NCBI GenBank assembly: GCA_002245855.1
Contig: NOUX01000011.1
Span: forward strand, 83,612 to 147,611
Reading direction: 5' to 3'
DNA length: 64,000 nucleotides
Source of the DNA: Sphingobacterium cellulitidis
Lineage (GTDB): Bacteria; Bacteroidota; Bacteroidia; Sphingobacteriales; Sphingobacteriaceae
Positions within the stretch are counted from its first letter, which is position 1; the number at the start of each line of letters is the position of its first letter. A model generated the notes under the pieces. It ran no database searches. It had not been told where the DNA came from and saw only the letters and a list, made by a program, of their open reading frames with translations. Position numbers and translations under genes: made by a program. Below, piece after piece: positions 42,107-51,132 of the stretch.

Positions 42107-43160
42107 GGGAATTCGATTTTTTGAAGATCACGAAATACAAAAGCAAAAAGAAAACTCCGGAAACAAACATCGCAATGGATTTCTTTAATAAGCTTAAATC
42201 AAGGTCATAATAAAATAGACCTATGAAGTATATAAATGCTAGCACCCCTAGGGAAATTCCAGTTTTATAATTCACTTTGAAACTAATCAAAAGCAAGAAT
42301 AGCGATCCTGATATCGCAGGATTCATTGCCGTAAATCCTAGGCAGATTAGGATTAGCAAAGAGATGAATATCTTTTTCCCGGTTTCTTCACATAGAAAGC
42401 GATTTAATAAACAATTGATTAACCAAAGAATCATTCCTATGAATATGCCAGAAGTAATCCAATCAATTAACCAAGCGTCAATAATAAAGGTAGGCTCACT
42501 GGTATAGTAAAGACAGATCATAAATGAAAATACAAGTCCAGTGCGCAAGGCTAAGTATCTCTTGCCTTGAAGACTTTTGATCTTCATTAATTTTCCTTCA
42601 TTGAAAGTGAAATAAATAATTATGGCAGCAAGGGAAACTAAAAGAACATGGTTGAGCTCTGCTAATTCCTTGGTGAAAAATATCGCCAAAAGGCTCCCCG
42701 TTGTAATTAATGTCGCAACAAAAGTTAAGATATAGCTTCTACTGATTAGAATGGTGAGCAATGCTAATCCTAAAAAACAGAAATAAGGAATAGTCGAAGA
42801 TCTATTCAATTCATCAAAGACAATACCTAATGAAGCAAAACTCAATAAGTACATACAAACTGAAATTGTATCCAAAATTACCTTATCAAATCTTTTGTTC
42901 ATCGCGATGGAGGTTACGAAAAATAACCCCGACAGGATCGACATAAAGATTGAATTAGCATTGAGTCTCGTGATGAAAATAAATCCAACAAATGCTACTG
43001 AAGCCAAGATCCCTCCGAGAATCGATAATACCTTTATGGTCATCGATTGTTCTTGACGATCATTAAAATAATCCTTCTTTAGAGCTTCCTGATCTACTTG
43101 TAGTTCCCTTCCTATGTTCGTTTGAACAGATTGAAGTGCTTCATGAAAGTTATTTTCCAT
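42093..43160 (-). CDS. DUF4401 multi-pass membrane protein
   Basis: I start at the ATG at 43160 (MENNFHEALQSVQTNIG), giving 355 residues, because an unusually strong AAAGGAGG Shine-Dalgarno lies eight bases upstream, inside the end of the DUF2157 gene. A short cytoplasmic N-terminus is followed by about ten hydrophobic helices, for example VLSILGGILASVAFVGFIFI and SIAMFVSGVFFLLLYFVIF. It overlaps its neighbours on both sides (11 and 14 bases), so translation is coupled. Function unknown; part of the DUF2157-DUF4401-GDYXXLXY set. Confidence 0.88.
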   Translation of the reverse strand: MENNFHEALQSVQTNIGRELQVDQEALKKDYFNDRQEQSMTIKVLSILGGILASVAFVGFIFITRLNANSIFMSILSGLFFVTSIAMNKRFDKVILDTISVCMYLLSFASLGIVFDELNRSSTIPYFCFLGLALLTILISRSYILTFVATLITTGSLLAIFFTKELAELNHVLLVSLAAIIIYFTFNEGKLMKIKSLQGKRYLALRTGLVFSFMICLYYTSEPTFIIDAWLIDWITSGIFIGMILWLINCLLNRFLCEETGKKIFISLLILICLGFTAMNPAISGSLFLLLISFKVNYKTGISLGVLAFIYFIGLFYYDLDLSLLKKSIAMFVSGVFFLLLYFVIFKKSNSHEKV

Positions 43161-44103
43161 GTTTGTACCTCCTTTGCATTTTGACAAGGTTCCAGATCAC
43201 TAAACTGACAGAGACCACAATAAATAAACTGACTGCTAAAAACATGGACCCTTCTTCGTTAATTTTTAACAATCCGCCCACAATAATGATAATCATGCTG
43301 AATGGAATCACACCCAAATAAAATAGATTCCGTCGCTCGTATCCATACCAAAGGCCTAAACCATAAAAGAGGAGGGTAGAAGAGAGGATAATTGGCATAT
43401 CCTGATAATGATTATTAAAGATCCAATTGATATTACTAAATATGGACCAAACAGCAGCCCCTAATGCAATAATGTTAGTGAAATAAGTAGGTACCTTCCC
43501 TTTTCCTTTTTCATTGATCCAAATACAAGCCAAAAGAAATGCTGCGTTCAGAATAAACAAACCTGAACTCAAATAAATAAAGTCCCAATGTCGAACAACT
43601 TGCTCATAGTATAGGAAAATAGTTAAGTTCCATAAACCAAGGTAGAGGAGCCACAAAGGTGGAAACTTGGAAATCCAAATCCATAAACTGATAAAAATCG
43701 TCCATGCCAGGAAAAAATCATAGGCATTGGCACCTGTTTGATAGACTTGGCCGAATACGGCAAACATAACCCCGACGAGCAAAGAAGCTGCCGTTAAAAT
43801 AATGTCTTTGAATAATTTATTGGTCTTTAAAGTTAAACTTAGGACTGTTGCGAGTACTACTAAACCTTGGACGATACCTAGCTTGACAAATTTGTCTAGG
43901 TTGTCCCAGTTGTAGGCAAAGAAAAATACGATTCCCGCAGCCATAAATCCAACACCAAATGTCAGGAGGGTAATCTGAATAAATTTTGCCCAAGTATCTT
44001 GATTAGGATAGATATATTCTTCCAAGGATTGCTGAAGTTCTTTTTCGTTGATATCCGAATGAATCGATAGCAATTCAAGGTCTTTTCTTTCTAGATCTTT
44101 CAT
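43150..44103 (-). CDS. DUF2157 multi-pass membrane protein
   Basis: I start at the ATG at 44103 (MKDLERKDLELLSIHSDI), giving 317 residues; the frame stays open further upstream but without a family match. The DUF2157 start is recognised by the soluble helix ending ELQQSLEEYIYP and the first membrane segment ITLLTFGVGFMAAGIVFFF. About nine further hydrophobic segments follow. Co-translated with DUF4401. The function is unknown. Confidence 0.87.
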   Translation of the reverse strand: MKDLERKDLELLSIHSDINEKELQQSLEEYIYPNQDTWAKFIQITLLTFGVGFMAAGIVFFFAYNWDNLDKFVKLGIVQGLVVLATVLSLTLKTNKLFKDIILTAASLLVGVMFAVFGQVYQTGANAYDFFLAWTIFISLWIWISKFPPLWLLYLGLWNLTIFLYYEQVVRHWDFIYLSSGLFILNAAFLLACIWINEKGKGKVPTYFTNIIALGAAVWSIFSNINWIFNNHYQDMPIILSSTLLFYGLGLWYGYERRNLFYLGVIPFSMIIIIVGGLLKINEEGSMFLAVSLFIVVSVSLVIWNLVKMQRRYKHGK

Positions 44104-44197
44104 GCGAAATGATTTAAGATGTTTTTCACGAGAGAATAAATTAGCAAAAATCCCTGCAGGCCCAAAATTTAGAGAGCACTGCAGGGTAACCGCTAAG

Positions 44198-44665
44198 TTA
44201 TATGTTTTCTTCCTTAAATAATTTAGCGTCACGGGTGTTTTTCTGCACGGCAATTGCAGAGAAAACGCTTAGTATAAATGACATTCCGTAAAATCCTTTT
44301 TCACTTAGAAATAAATCAGCATTCCAAAGTCCGATGATCAATAAAATGATGGATGCCATACTGGCAAACCAGCTGATACCATAATAGAGTTCAGTGACTG
44401 CCAAGCCTTCAGCTCGATCTCGAACGCTTTTTTGAACTGATATTACTGCGAACAGTCCAAATAAGAGGATGACAAAGTAATATCCTTTTTCATTGAGCTC
44501 CATGCTGGCATTCCATAAACCAACACAATAGCCTACGATACCTGTTAACAAGGCGATCCATGATGCGCCTACAAAGGCAGCAGTAGGTTTGAATGAATTC
44601 TTGTTTTCTTCATTTTGTTTTACTGGAGTTAGAATCTCCTCTGTTTTTTTATTTAGCGGTTCCAT
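44198..44665 (-). CDS. yiaA: YiaA/YiaB-family inner-membrane protein
   Basis: 155 residues with two copies of the YiaAB module: a helix pair around AAFVGASWIALLTGIVGYCV with LNEKGYYFVILLFGLFAVIS, and a second around AVTELYYGISWFASMASIIL with LSEKGFYGMSFILSVFSAIA. The repeated xxEKGxY motif followed by QK(S/N)xRD marks each module. Function is unknown, although E. coli YiaA has been linked to stress conditions. It lies 94 bp upstream of DUF2157 on the same strand and may begin the membrane cluster. Confidence 0.9.
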   Translation of the reverse strand: MEPLNKKTEEILTPVKQNEENKNSFKPTAAFVGASWIALLTGIVGYCVGLWNASMELNEKGYYFVILLFGLFAVISVQKSVRDRAEGLAVTELYYGISWFASMASIILLIIGLWNADLFLSEKGFYGMSFILSVFSAIAVQKNTRDAKLFKEENI

Positions 44666-44796
44666 ATTTTTTTGTTTTAATGATTAATACTAATCCAAAG
44701 ATCGCTCAGAAAATCTAGCCAGCAAACCAAAAAAATGTTGAATACTGATGATATAAAATGTAAATTTATATTGGTAATTGATAAAATATAGGTCCT

Positions 44797-46314
44797 ATGG
44801 ATTCCATAAGTGAATTGATAAAACTGCTTAATGATCAAGATAAAAATGATTTTAAGCTATTCCTTTCCAAGAAAAATAAACGAAATGATGTGAAAAATAT
44901 CAAATTGTTCAATTTGCTAGAAACTGACGATATAAAATCAATAAATTCCTTATATAAAAACTCCAAAAATAAAGATGCTTACCATGCTTTAAGGAAAAGA
45001 TTGCATGATAACCTCTTACTTTTTCTTTCCCAAAAGACTTTTGAAAGCAGTACCGATGCTTCTTATGATATATTGAGAAACTTTGTGGTCGCCAGATACC
45101 TGCTGGAAAATAATTTGGAGAAAATTGGTTTTAGAACCCTGGAAAAGGCAGAGAAAGTTGCGGTAGTTCAAGAGCAATTCAGCTTATTGAATGAGATCTT
45201 TCTCCTGAAACTCCAATATTCCCATTTGGACCCCCAAATATCCTTGGATGACCTGACTGAAAAGTTTCGTATCAATCAGAATCATATGCAAAGGGAGGCC
45301 AAATTAAGACTTGCTTATGCTGCCTTAAGGAAGGAGTTGAATGAAATCCACCTCAAGGCAAAGGTGATTAACCTCACCGAGTTGATTGAAAAAACAATTA
45401 AGCAGTATCAAATTAATATGTTGGATCTGATGAACTACAAGTCGCTTTATCAAATCCTCTTTATTGCCAATGAATATGCTGCAATCAATCAAAATTATTC
45501 ATTGGTCGAAAAGTATCTGGTGAAAAGCCATAAATTCATTGAAAGTCAAAAATTATTTCAACCTTCTCAGACTTTTTATCACATCCATATCCTTTATTAT
45601 TTGGCAAATTTCAGTTTGCGGAACAAAGCATTTGAAGAAAGTCTAAAGTATTTGAATGAGATGGAAGAACTGCTGGAAAAGAATAAACAGTATAAAGGGA
45701 CTATTTGGAATCGAATCCTCTTGTTGTATAGCCTAAACTTTTTCTTTTCTGGTCAGGCTGATAGGGCAATCCAGGTAGTGGATGATGCCTTGCTGAATCT
45801 TTCCAAACACAGTTCCCAAGTTGATATTGATGATTTATTGTTAAGTAAAACCATGTTTTTGGGCCAATTGAACGATAGTAAAGCCATTCGTTCGCTTTCG
45901 AAACTGACACATTCGGATGCTTGGTATGAAAAAAAATTAGGCATGCTGTGGACGATCCGGAAGAACCTGATGGAAATCATTTTACATGCCCAATTCGATA
46001 ATATCGAACTGGCATTGTCGCGATTGAAATCCTTTAAAAGAAGATATAAGCAGTATTTACTGCAGGTAAATGAAAAACGTGTATTGGATTTTACGGCTAT
46101 GCTGGAAAAATATTTCGCTATTCCGGATATAGTTTATCAACAAAGCTTCCAACAAACTGTTTATTCTATGTTGGAAATTGACGAGAATAAAGATATTTTC
46201 AATCTGAGTTTCATCGCTTGGATGATTTCCAGATGGGAAAAGAAGATTCCCTATGCCATAACATTGAAATTAATCAAAACTGGGTTGGAACATTCACCGA
46301 CAAAAATGACGTAA
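44797..46314 (+). CDS. Helical-repeat hypothetical protein
   Basis: 505 residues, strongly alpha-helical and rich in Leu, Lys and Asn, without signal peptide or membrane segment. The pattern of paired helices (YHIHILYYLANFSLRNKAFE, SLKYLNEMEELLEKNKQYKG) suggests TPR- or HEAT-like repeats in the middle third, but no repeat matches a consensus well enough to name. The N-terminus (ISELIKLLNDQDKNDFKLF) recalls other Bacteroidota helical proteins of unknown role. Divergent from yiaA. No function is proposed. Confidence 0.75.
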   Translation: MDSISELIKLLNDQDKNDFKLFLSKKNKRNDVKNIKLFNLLETDDIKSINSLYKNSKNKDAYHALRKRLHDNLLLFLSQKTFESSTDASYDILRNFVVARYLLENNLEKIGFRTLEKAEKVAVVQEQFSLLNEIFLLKLQYSHLDPQISLDDLTEKFRINQNHMQREAKLRLAYAALRKELNEIHLKAKVINLTELIEKTIKQYQINMLDLMNYKSLYQILFIANEYAAINQNYSLVEKYLVKSHKFIESQKLFQPSQTFYHIHILYYLANFSLRNKAFEESLKYLNEMEELLEKNKQYKGTIWNRILLLYSLNFFFSGQADRAIQVVDDALLNLSKHSSQVDIDDLLLSKTMFLGQLNDSKAIRSLSKLTHSDAWYEKKLGMLWTIRKNLMEIILHAQFDNIELALSRLKSFKRRYKQYLLQVNEKRVLDFTAMLEKYFAIPDIVYQQSFQQTVYSMLEIDENKDIFNLSFIAWMISRWEKKIPYAITLKLIKTGLEHSPTKMT

Positions 46315-46413
46315 TGGCAGGCGTTTTTACGCCAATTACCTAATACTAAGGTGCAATCCTTACATTGGAATAAGAATTGGTGTATTTTTACAAATAATAA
46401 TTAAATTTATAGA

Positions 46414-47199
46414 ATGGGCTGGGCAACGAAAAAAAGTAGACCTTGGGAGGTTAAACAATTAGTATGGACTTTTCTCTCCATCTTAATGTTTCTTCCTTTG
46501 CCGATACATGTACACCCTTTGGTGATGATGTCGCAGGCAAAGAAAGCTAAGGTAAGGTCTTGGATGGTTACGGCTTGGTTGCTATTGGCAATCGAGATCG
46601 GTCTCCTTGTTTCTTTCGTCGTGTTTTTTGGAACCTTAAGTCAGGCGATGCTATTGACTCTTGGTGGTTCCGTATTATCATATGTCGTTGGAAATGCAAT
46701 TCTTTTGAATCAAGTGAAACCTTATCTGCAACGATTGGAACTCGCTGAAGTCCGCGATTTATACTGGATTTCTAATGTCAATTCTCAAAAACGTCTTGAA
46801 TTAGCAGCTCCAACAATTGATACCCCACAGCTTTTTGTGGAAAGACTCTTACACTGGCGCAAGGAAATTGATAATAATAACATCCATAAAGACATTGATA
46901 AAATCCTAAGGTTGTTTCAACTTTTGGAGAAAAAGGATAAAAGAGAAGCTGAAAAATTCTTGGTAAGACATTCAACTATTGTAAATGTATTAATGCAGTA
47001 TGATGAATTGGAAAATGCCAATCTGAATAATTCGGTAACCTACGAGTCCAAAAGAAAACTCGAAGATGTAATCCGACAAGCGGCAGTCGCGGTAGAACAA
47101 GAAGTAACGAATCAATTTAAAATGGGAATGTTGGATGTATCCGCAGAAACTGATGTATATATTCAGACCCTGAAAAGTAGAAACCTTTTAAAAGAATAA
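46414..47199 (+). CDS. Membrane protein with XpaC-like C-terminal domain, TelA partner
   Basis: 261 residues. Two or three hydrophobic segments occupy residues 15-90 (LVWTFLSILMFLPLPI, SWMVTAWLLLAIEIGLLVSF, LLTLGGSVLSYVVGNAILL). A helical cytoplasmic part follows. Its features (IDKILRLFQLLEKKDKREAE, then RHSTIVNVLMQYDELE, and the end LDVSAETDVYIQTLKSRNLL) match the general pattern of XpaC-type proteins encoded next to telA in Firmicutes. One base separates it from telA. The assignment is from pattern and context, not from a firm signature. Confidence 0.65.
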   Translation: MGWATKKSRPWEVKQLVWTFLSILMFLPLPIHVHPLVMMSQAKKAKVRSWMVTAWLLLAIEIGLLVSFVVFFGTLSQAMLLTLGGSVLSYVVGNAILLNQVKPYLQRLELAEVRDLYWISNVNSQKRLELAAPTIDTPQLFVERLLHWRKEIDNNNIHKDIDKILRLFQLLEKKDKREAEKFLVRHSTIVNVLMQYDELENANLNNSVTYESKRKLEDVIRQAAVAVEQEVTNQFKMGMLDVSAETDVYIQTLKSRNLLKE

Positions 47200-47200
47200 T

Positions 47201-48307
47201 ATGGCAAATTTAGATTTGACAAATCTGGATGACGATCAAAACCAGAATAAACCCTCGGAAGTGAAAGTCAATTTCTCGGAAGAGGAAAAACAAGTAATCA
47301 AGCAATACAAAGATAAAATCAACCTGACATCAACTACTGATATTATTCAATTTGGTGTGGGCGCTCAAAGCAATGTAAGCAATTTCTCCAATGAAATTCT
47401 GAAACAAGTGCGTACAAAAGATTTAGGCGGGGCAGAGGATATATTAGTAAACTTGAGATCTGAAATCCGTGAATTTGATGATAAAGTCAATAAAAAACCG
47501 CTAATTCCTTTCTTTGATAATATCAAAAAGAAAATCGGAAGAATGCGCACGGAGTATGCTTCGGTTGAAAAGAATATTCATTCGATTGAATTGAAATTAG
47601 AAGGTCATTATAAAAATCTGGCCAAGGATGTTAATATTTTTGACAAGCTTTTTGTTCAGAACCAACAATATTTCAAAGACCTTTCCTTACATATTCAGGC
47701 AGGAGAGGAGAAGCTTCAAGAGGTATTGACGACTACCTTGCCAGCATTGAAGGCAGAGGCTGAAGCAACTGGCGACCAACATAAAGTTCAAGAGTATAAA
47801 GACATGGAACAACATGTCGTTCGTTTTGAACGTAAGGTTCATGATTTGAAACTTACTCGGATGGTGGTGCTACAAACTGCGCCTCAAATTAGAATGATCC
47901 AAAGCAATAGTAGTTCACTTATGGAAAAAATTCAATCCAGTATCGTGAATACACTACCATTATGGAAAAATCAAATGGTCTTGACTTTGGGGATTGCGCA
48001 TGCACAAAGTGCATTGGAAGCTCAAAGAGCAATTACGGATGCAACCAATGAATTGCTGAAAAGAAATTCTGAAATGCTAAAAGATGCTACGATTAATGTA
48101 GCGAAGGAAACAGAGCGCGGAATTATTGATATGGATACCATCAAAAAAGCAAATACCGATATTATCACAACCATTGAAGAGGTATTGCGTATCCAACGTG
48201 AAGGTCGTGAAAAACGTAAGGTTGCTGAAGGTGAATTGCTCCAAGCAGAAACTGAACTGAAAAATCATATCCTAAAATCGTCTGATGATACTAGGTTGAT
48301 CAATTAA
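47201..48307 (+). CDS. telA: TelA-family toxic-anion resistance-like protein
   Basis: 368 residues, almost entirely helical with coiled coils, no membrane segment. Family stretches include TDIIQFGVGAQSNVSNFSNE, DILVNLRSEIREFD, and ILKQVRTKDLGGAEDI near the start, and NQMVLTLGIAHAQSALEAQR near residue 260. TelA/KlaA was named from tellurite-resistance plasmids, but chromosomal members probably act in envelope or membrane stress; the true activity is not known. It is coupled to the XpaC-like membrane protein and followed by a terminator. Confidence 0.92.
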   Translation: MANLDLTNLDDDQNQNKPSEVKVNFSEEEKQVIKQYKDKINLTSTTDIIQFGVGAQSNVSNFSNEILKQVRTKDLGGAEDILVNLRSEIREFDDKVNKKPLIPFFDNIKKKIGRMRTEYASVEKNIHSIELKLEGHYKNLAKDVNIFDKLFVQNQQYFKDLSLHIQAGEEKLQEVLTTTLPALKAEAEATGDQHKVQEYKDMEQHVVRFERKVHDLKLTRMVVLQTAPQIRMIQSNSSSLMEKIQSSIVNTLPLWKNQMVLTLGIAHAQSALEAQRAITDATNELLKRNSEMLKDATINVAKETERGIIDMDTIKKANTDIITTIEEVLRIQREGREKRKVAEGELLQAETELKNHILKSSDDTRLIN

Positions 48308-48323
48308 GATTTATATAAAGCAT

Positions 48324-48357
48324 AAAAAAGCGCCAAGGATTTCCTTGGCGCTTTTTT
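48324..48357. terminator. Bidirectional terminator between telA and the fumC-linked lipoprotein gene
   Basis: AAAAAAGCGCCAAGG and CCTTGGCGCTTTTTT around ATTT, between converging genes. Confidence 0.92.
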
Positions 48358-48362
48358 GTATT

Positions 48363-48896
48363 TTATAATTCCCAACGTTTCTTTGGTACACAGGTCACGT
48401 CCATGACTTTGCGAAGGACGATAGGTCTGCTGTCAAATTTGTTCTCTAGGACCAAGCTATCCTTACTTTTGGATTTGATTAAATACCTAGGAACATAAGG
48501 GCCATGTTTGTAACAACCTGATATTTTCTGCTTGCCGTTTTCTCGGGTATAAACTCCTTCTACGATCATGCTATCAGCGCGTATGGAATAAACAGCCTTC
48601 GCGTATTCCTTCCACTTTCCTCCTTGATAACAACTATCCGGAATACTTTGAACGGAGTTCTTAACATCCATCTCCACATAAACTGAATCACAGATGAATC
48701 GTACTTTATGTAAAGTATAGTTCAACATTTGTTCTTGTCCAGGAATACTGTCCTGAACCCAAACTCCCTGTAAATATGCCGCCCCTTCGCCTTGCATGTC
48801 CGAATGTCGTTGACAAGCAGGTAAAAGAAAAAGCATACCTAGCAATATCGGTAGGCATGCTTTTAATTGAAAATATGTTTTATTCTTTTCGTTCAC
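48363..48896 (-). CDS. Hypothetical lipoprotein downstream of fumC
   Basis: 177 residues with a lipoprotein signal (PILLGMLFLLPAC, acylated cysteine about residue 28). A small beta-rich domain follows, starting AAYLQGVWVQDS, with FICDSVYVEMDVK and three later cysteines. Similar short lipoproteins next to fumC are, as I recall, common in Sphingobacteriaceae, often annotated as fumarate hydratase by neighbour error; nothing in the sequence suggests that activity. Four bases separate it from fumC, so it is co-transcribed. Function unknown. Confidence 0.8.
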   Translation of the reverse strand: MNEKNKTYFQLKACLPILLGMLFLLPACQRHSDMQGEGAAYLQGVWVQDSIPGQEQMLNYTLHKVRFICDSVYVEMDVKNSVQSIPDSCYQGGKWKEYAKAVYSIRADSMIVEGVYTRENGKQKISGCYKHGPYVPRYLIKSKSKDSLVLENKFDSRPIVLRKVMDVTCVPKKRWEL

Positions 48897-48900
48897 TATC

Positions 48901-50298
48901 TTATTTTAAGCTACCAACCATTTCCTCAGGTTTAACCCATTCGTCAAACTCTTCAGCAGTCACATATCCTAATCTGATAGCGGTTTCTTTCAATGTTGAA
49001 TTGGTCTTATGTGCTGTTTGAGCAATTTCTGCAGCCTTGTAATATCCAATTTTTGTGTTTAATGCCGTAACTAACATTAATGAGTTATCAACTAATTGTT
49101 TGATACGATCATAGTTTGGCTCAATACCAATTGCACAATGTTCTTCAAACGAAATACATGCATCTCCAATCAATCTTGCAGATTGTAAGAAGTTAGCAGC
49201 CATCACTGGTTTGAATACATTTAATTCGTAGTGTCCTTGTGTACCACCAATCGTAATAGCAACATCATTCCCCATTACTTGAGCAGCAACCATTGTTAAT
49301 GCTTCACATTGTGTTGGGTTTACTTTTCCTGGCATAATCGATGATCCTGGCTCATTTTCAGGAATCAAAATTTCTCCAATACCTGAACGTGGTCCTGAAG
49401 CTAGCATACGGATGTCATTTGCAATTTTATTTAAGGAAACTGCCAGTTGCTTTAATGCACCATGAGTCTCAACAATCGCATCGTGAGCCGCTAATGCCTC
49501 AAATTTATTCTCAGCAGTGACAAATGGTAATCCTGTGAATTCAGCGATATATTTAGCAACTAATACATCATATCCTTTCGGAGTATTTAATCCAGTACCT
49601 ACTGCTGTACCGCCTAATGCTAATTCTGAAAGATGGGCCAACGTGTTTTTTACAGCTTTGATACCATAGTTCAATTGTGCCACATATCCTGATAATTCCT
49701 GACCTAAAGTAAGTGGTGTCGCATCCATTAAGTGAGTACGTCCAATCTTTACTACATTCATGAACTCCTCAGATTTTTTCTTCAAAGTATCACGTAATTT
49801 CTCTACCCCAGGGATAGTCACCTCAACAACAGCTTTGTAAGCTGCAATATGCATTCCTGTAGGGAATGTATCATTGGAAGACTGTGATTTGTTTACATCA
49901 TCATTTGCTTTCAACACAGGTTCTCCTTCACCAATCTTGCCACCAGCCAATACCTGAGCACGGTTGGCAACAACCTCATTAACATTCATGTTGGATTGCG
50001 TTCCTGAACCTGTTTGCCAGATTACCAATGGAAATTGATCATCAAGCTTACCCGCTAAGATCTCATCGCAAACTGCTGCAATGGCATCGCGTTTCTCTTG
50101 TGATAAAACACCCAATTCACAGTTCGCATAAGCAGCTGCTTTCTTTAAATAAGCAAAGCCCTCAACGATTTCATGTGGCATAGATGCTGCCGGACCAATT
50201 TTAAAGTTGTTTCTTGAACGTTCAGTTTGTGCACCCCAGTATTTATCTGCTGGTACCTGAACTTCACCCATAGTATCTTTTTCTATTCTGAATGACAT
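48901..50298 (-). CDS. fumC: Class II fumarate hydratase
   Basis: Iron-independent TCA-cycle enzyme interconverting fumarate and malate; 465 residues from the ATG at 50298 ([18 protein letters not shown]). Active-site regions are [25 protein letters not shown]-type [17 protein letters not shown] with the catalytic His, and the signature [16 protein letters not shown]. These match FumC rather than argininosuccinate lyase or aspartase in overall sequence. A TAAATTTG -7 box lies at 50320-50327, about 20 bases upstream. The lipoprotein gene follows after four bases. Confidence 0.96.
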   Translation of the reverse strand: MSFRIEKDTMGEVQVPADKYWGAQTERSRNNFKIGPAASMPHEIVEGFAYLKKAAAYANCELGVLSQEKRDAIAAVCDEILAGKLDDQFPLVIWQTGSGTQSNMNVNEVVANRAQVLAGGKIGEGEPVLKANDDVNKSQSSNDTFPTGMHIAAYKAVVEVTIPGVEKLRDTLKKKSEEFMNVVKIGRTHLMDATPLTLGQELSGYVAQLNYGIKAVKNTLAHLSELALGGTAVGTGLNTPKGYDVLVAKYIAEFTGLPFVTAENKFEALAAHDAIVETHGALKQLAVSLNKIANDIRMLASGPRSGIGEILIPENEPGSSIMPGKVNPTQCEALTMVAAQVMGNDVAITIGGTQGHYELNVFKPVMAANFLQSARLIGDACISFEEHCAIGIEPNYDRIKQLVDNSLMLVTALNTKIGYYKAAEIAQTAHKTNSTLKETAIRLGYVTAEEFDEWVKPEEMVGSLK

Positions 50299-50319
50299 AA
50301 TTACAAATTTTGTGATAGG

Positions 50320-50327
50320 CAAATTTA
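50320..50327 (-). promoter_or_regulatory. -7 promoter box of fumC
   Basis: TAAATTTG on the minus strand fits TAnnTTTG and ends 21 bases before the fumC ATG. It supports 50298, not the ATG at 50322, as the start of translation because the latter lies inside the box. Confidence 0.5.
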
Positions 50328-50428
50328 GGACTGTTGCCTATGATAAGCAAATCTTTTCCATCCCTATCTGAAATTAGATGGAATTATTGCATTAATTCTA
50401 CGCAAAGACGCTACAATAATTAATAGAT

Positions 50429-50995
50429 TTAGGACAATCTCCGTTGAAGGTGTTCTTCAATATGATGATAAACTTGTTTGGGCTTTAGGGTTCGCCAAGG
50501 AAAATTATTCAGATACTCCCCAAAATTGATATAATAGTCAATATGATTGTCCTGGAATTCTTTCACAACATGGTCCCGAAAGTTAATTCCAGCTATCCAG
50601 CCGTCCTCTATATCATGAAACCACTCCTCATAATAAGAGTCATCAGAGGAATGGAAATTTAAGATATTCTCGCCAATCAAGATGAATTTATTGATTCCCT
50701 CATCAATCAATAAGTCTATCAGTTCCCTCTTCAGGACCATGATGTCATTATAAATGGCATCGTTCCATTCTCCAATAAATTCAATAATGCAAAAACCCTT
50801 ATCATAATCTGCATAGATAATTTTCAAATAAAGAGTCTGTGATCCAAAGTAGTCCCACTGTGGATGAAGCAGATAATTATAGATCTTTTTATCGTATTCA
50901 AACTCACTGTAGATGGTCCCAAAAAATGGACTCCGCTCATCTTCTGAGGCGATATAATAGTCTCGCCAGTTGTAATATGGTTCTAATTCATGCAT
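50429..50995 (-). CDS. Hypothetical cytoplasmic protein
   Basis: 188 residues without signal peptide or membrane segment, rich in Tyr, Trp, Asp and Glu. The middle (LYLKIIYADYDKGFCIIEFI, then LKRELIDLLIDEGINKFILI) alternates strands and helices in a STAS- or alpha/beta-like way, but I cannot name a family. The end is NFPWRTLKPKQVYHHIEEHL. It lies alone between fumC and the divergent S41 protease gene. Conserved-looking composition supports it as coding. Confidence 0.75.
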   Translation of the reverse strand: MHELEPYYNWRDYYIASEDERSPFFGTIYSEFEYDKKIYNYLLHPQWDYFGSQTLYLKIIYADYDKGFCIIEFIGEWNDAIYNDIMVLKRELIDLLIDEGINKFILIGENILNFHSSDDSYYEEWFHDIEDGWIAGINFRDHVVKEFQDNHIDYYINFGEYLNNFPWRTLKPKQVYHHIEEHLQRRLS

Positions 50996-51109
50996 CTAAC
51001 TGTAAAATTATTGAAAATTGCGGAATTATTACCCTTGACCCGCTCTTTTGGACTGTTAATTGTTATAAAATATTTATTATAAATTTCTTTTAAACAATTG
51101 GTTATTCAT

Positions 51110-51117
51110 TAATTTTG
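51110..51117 (+). promoter_or_regulatory. -7 promoter box of the S41 protease gene
   Basis: TAATTTTG fits TAnnTTTG and lies 15 bases before the ATG at 51133. No TTTG at 19-21 bp spacing; TTTC at 51084-51087 is 22 bp upstream. Confidence 0.45.
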
Positions 51118-51132
51118 CGGACCAGACCGTAA

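Noticed and set aside
48765-48787. TAAATATGCCGCCCC within the fumC-linked lipoprotein gene resembles the 49-bp repeat at 41.46 kb
   Set aside because: The match is 15 bases and encodes the G-A-A-Y-L part of the protein in frame, without the hairpin that follows in the true repeat. I take it as chance.
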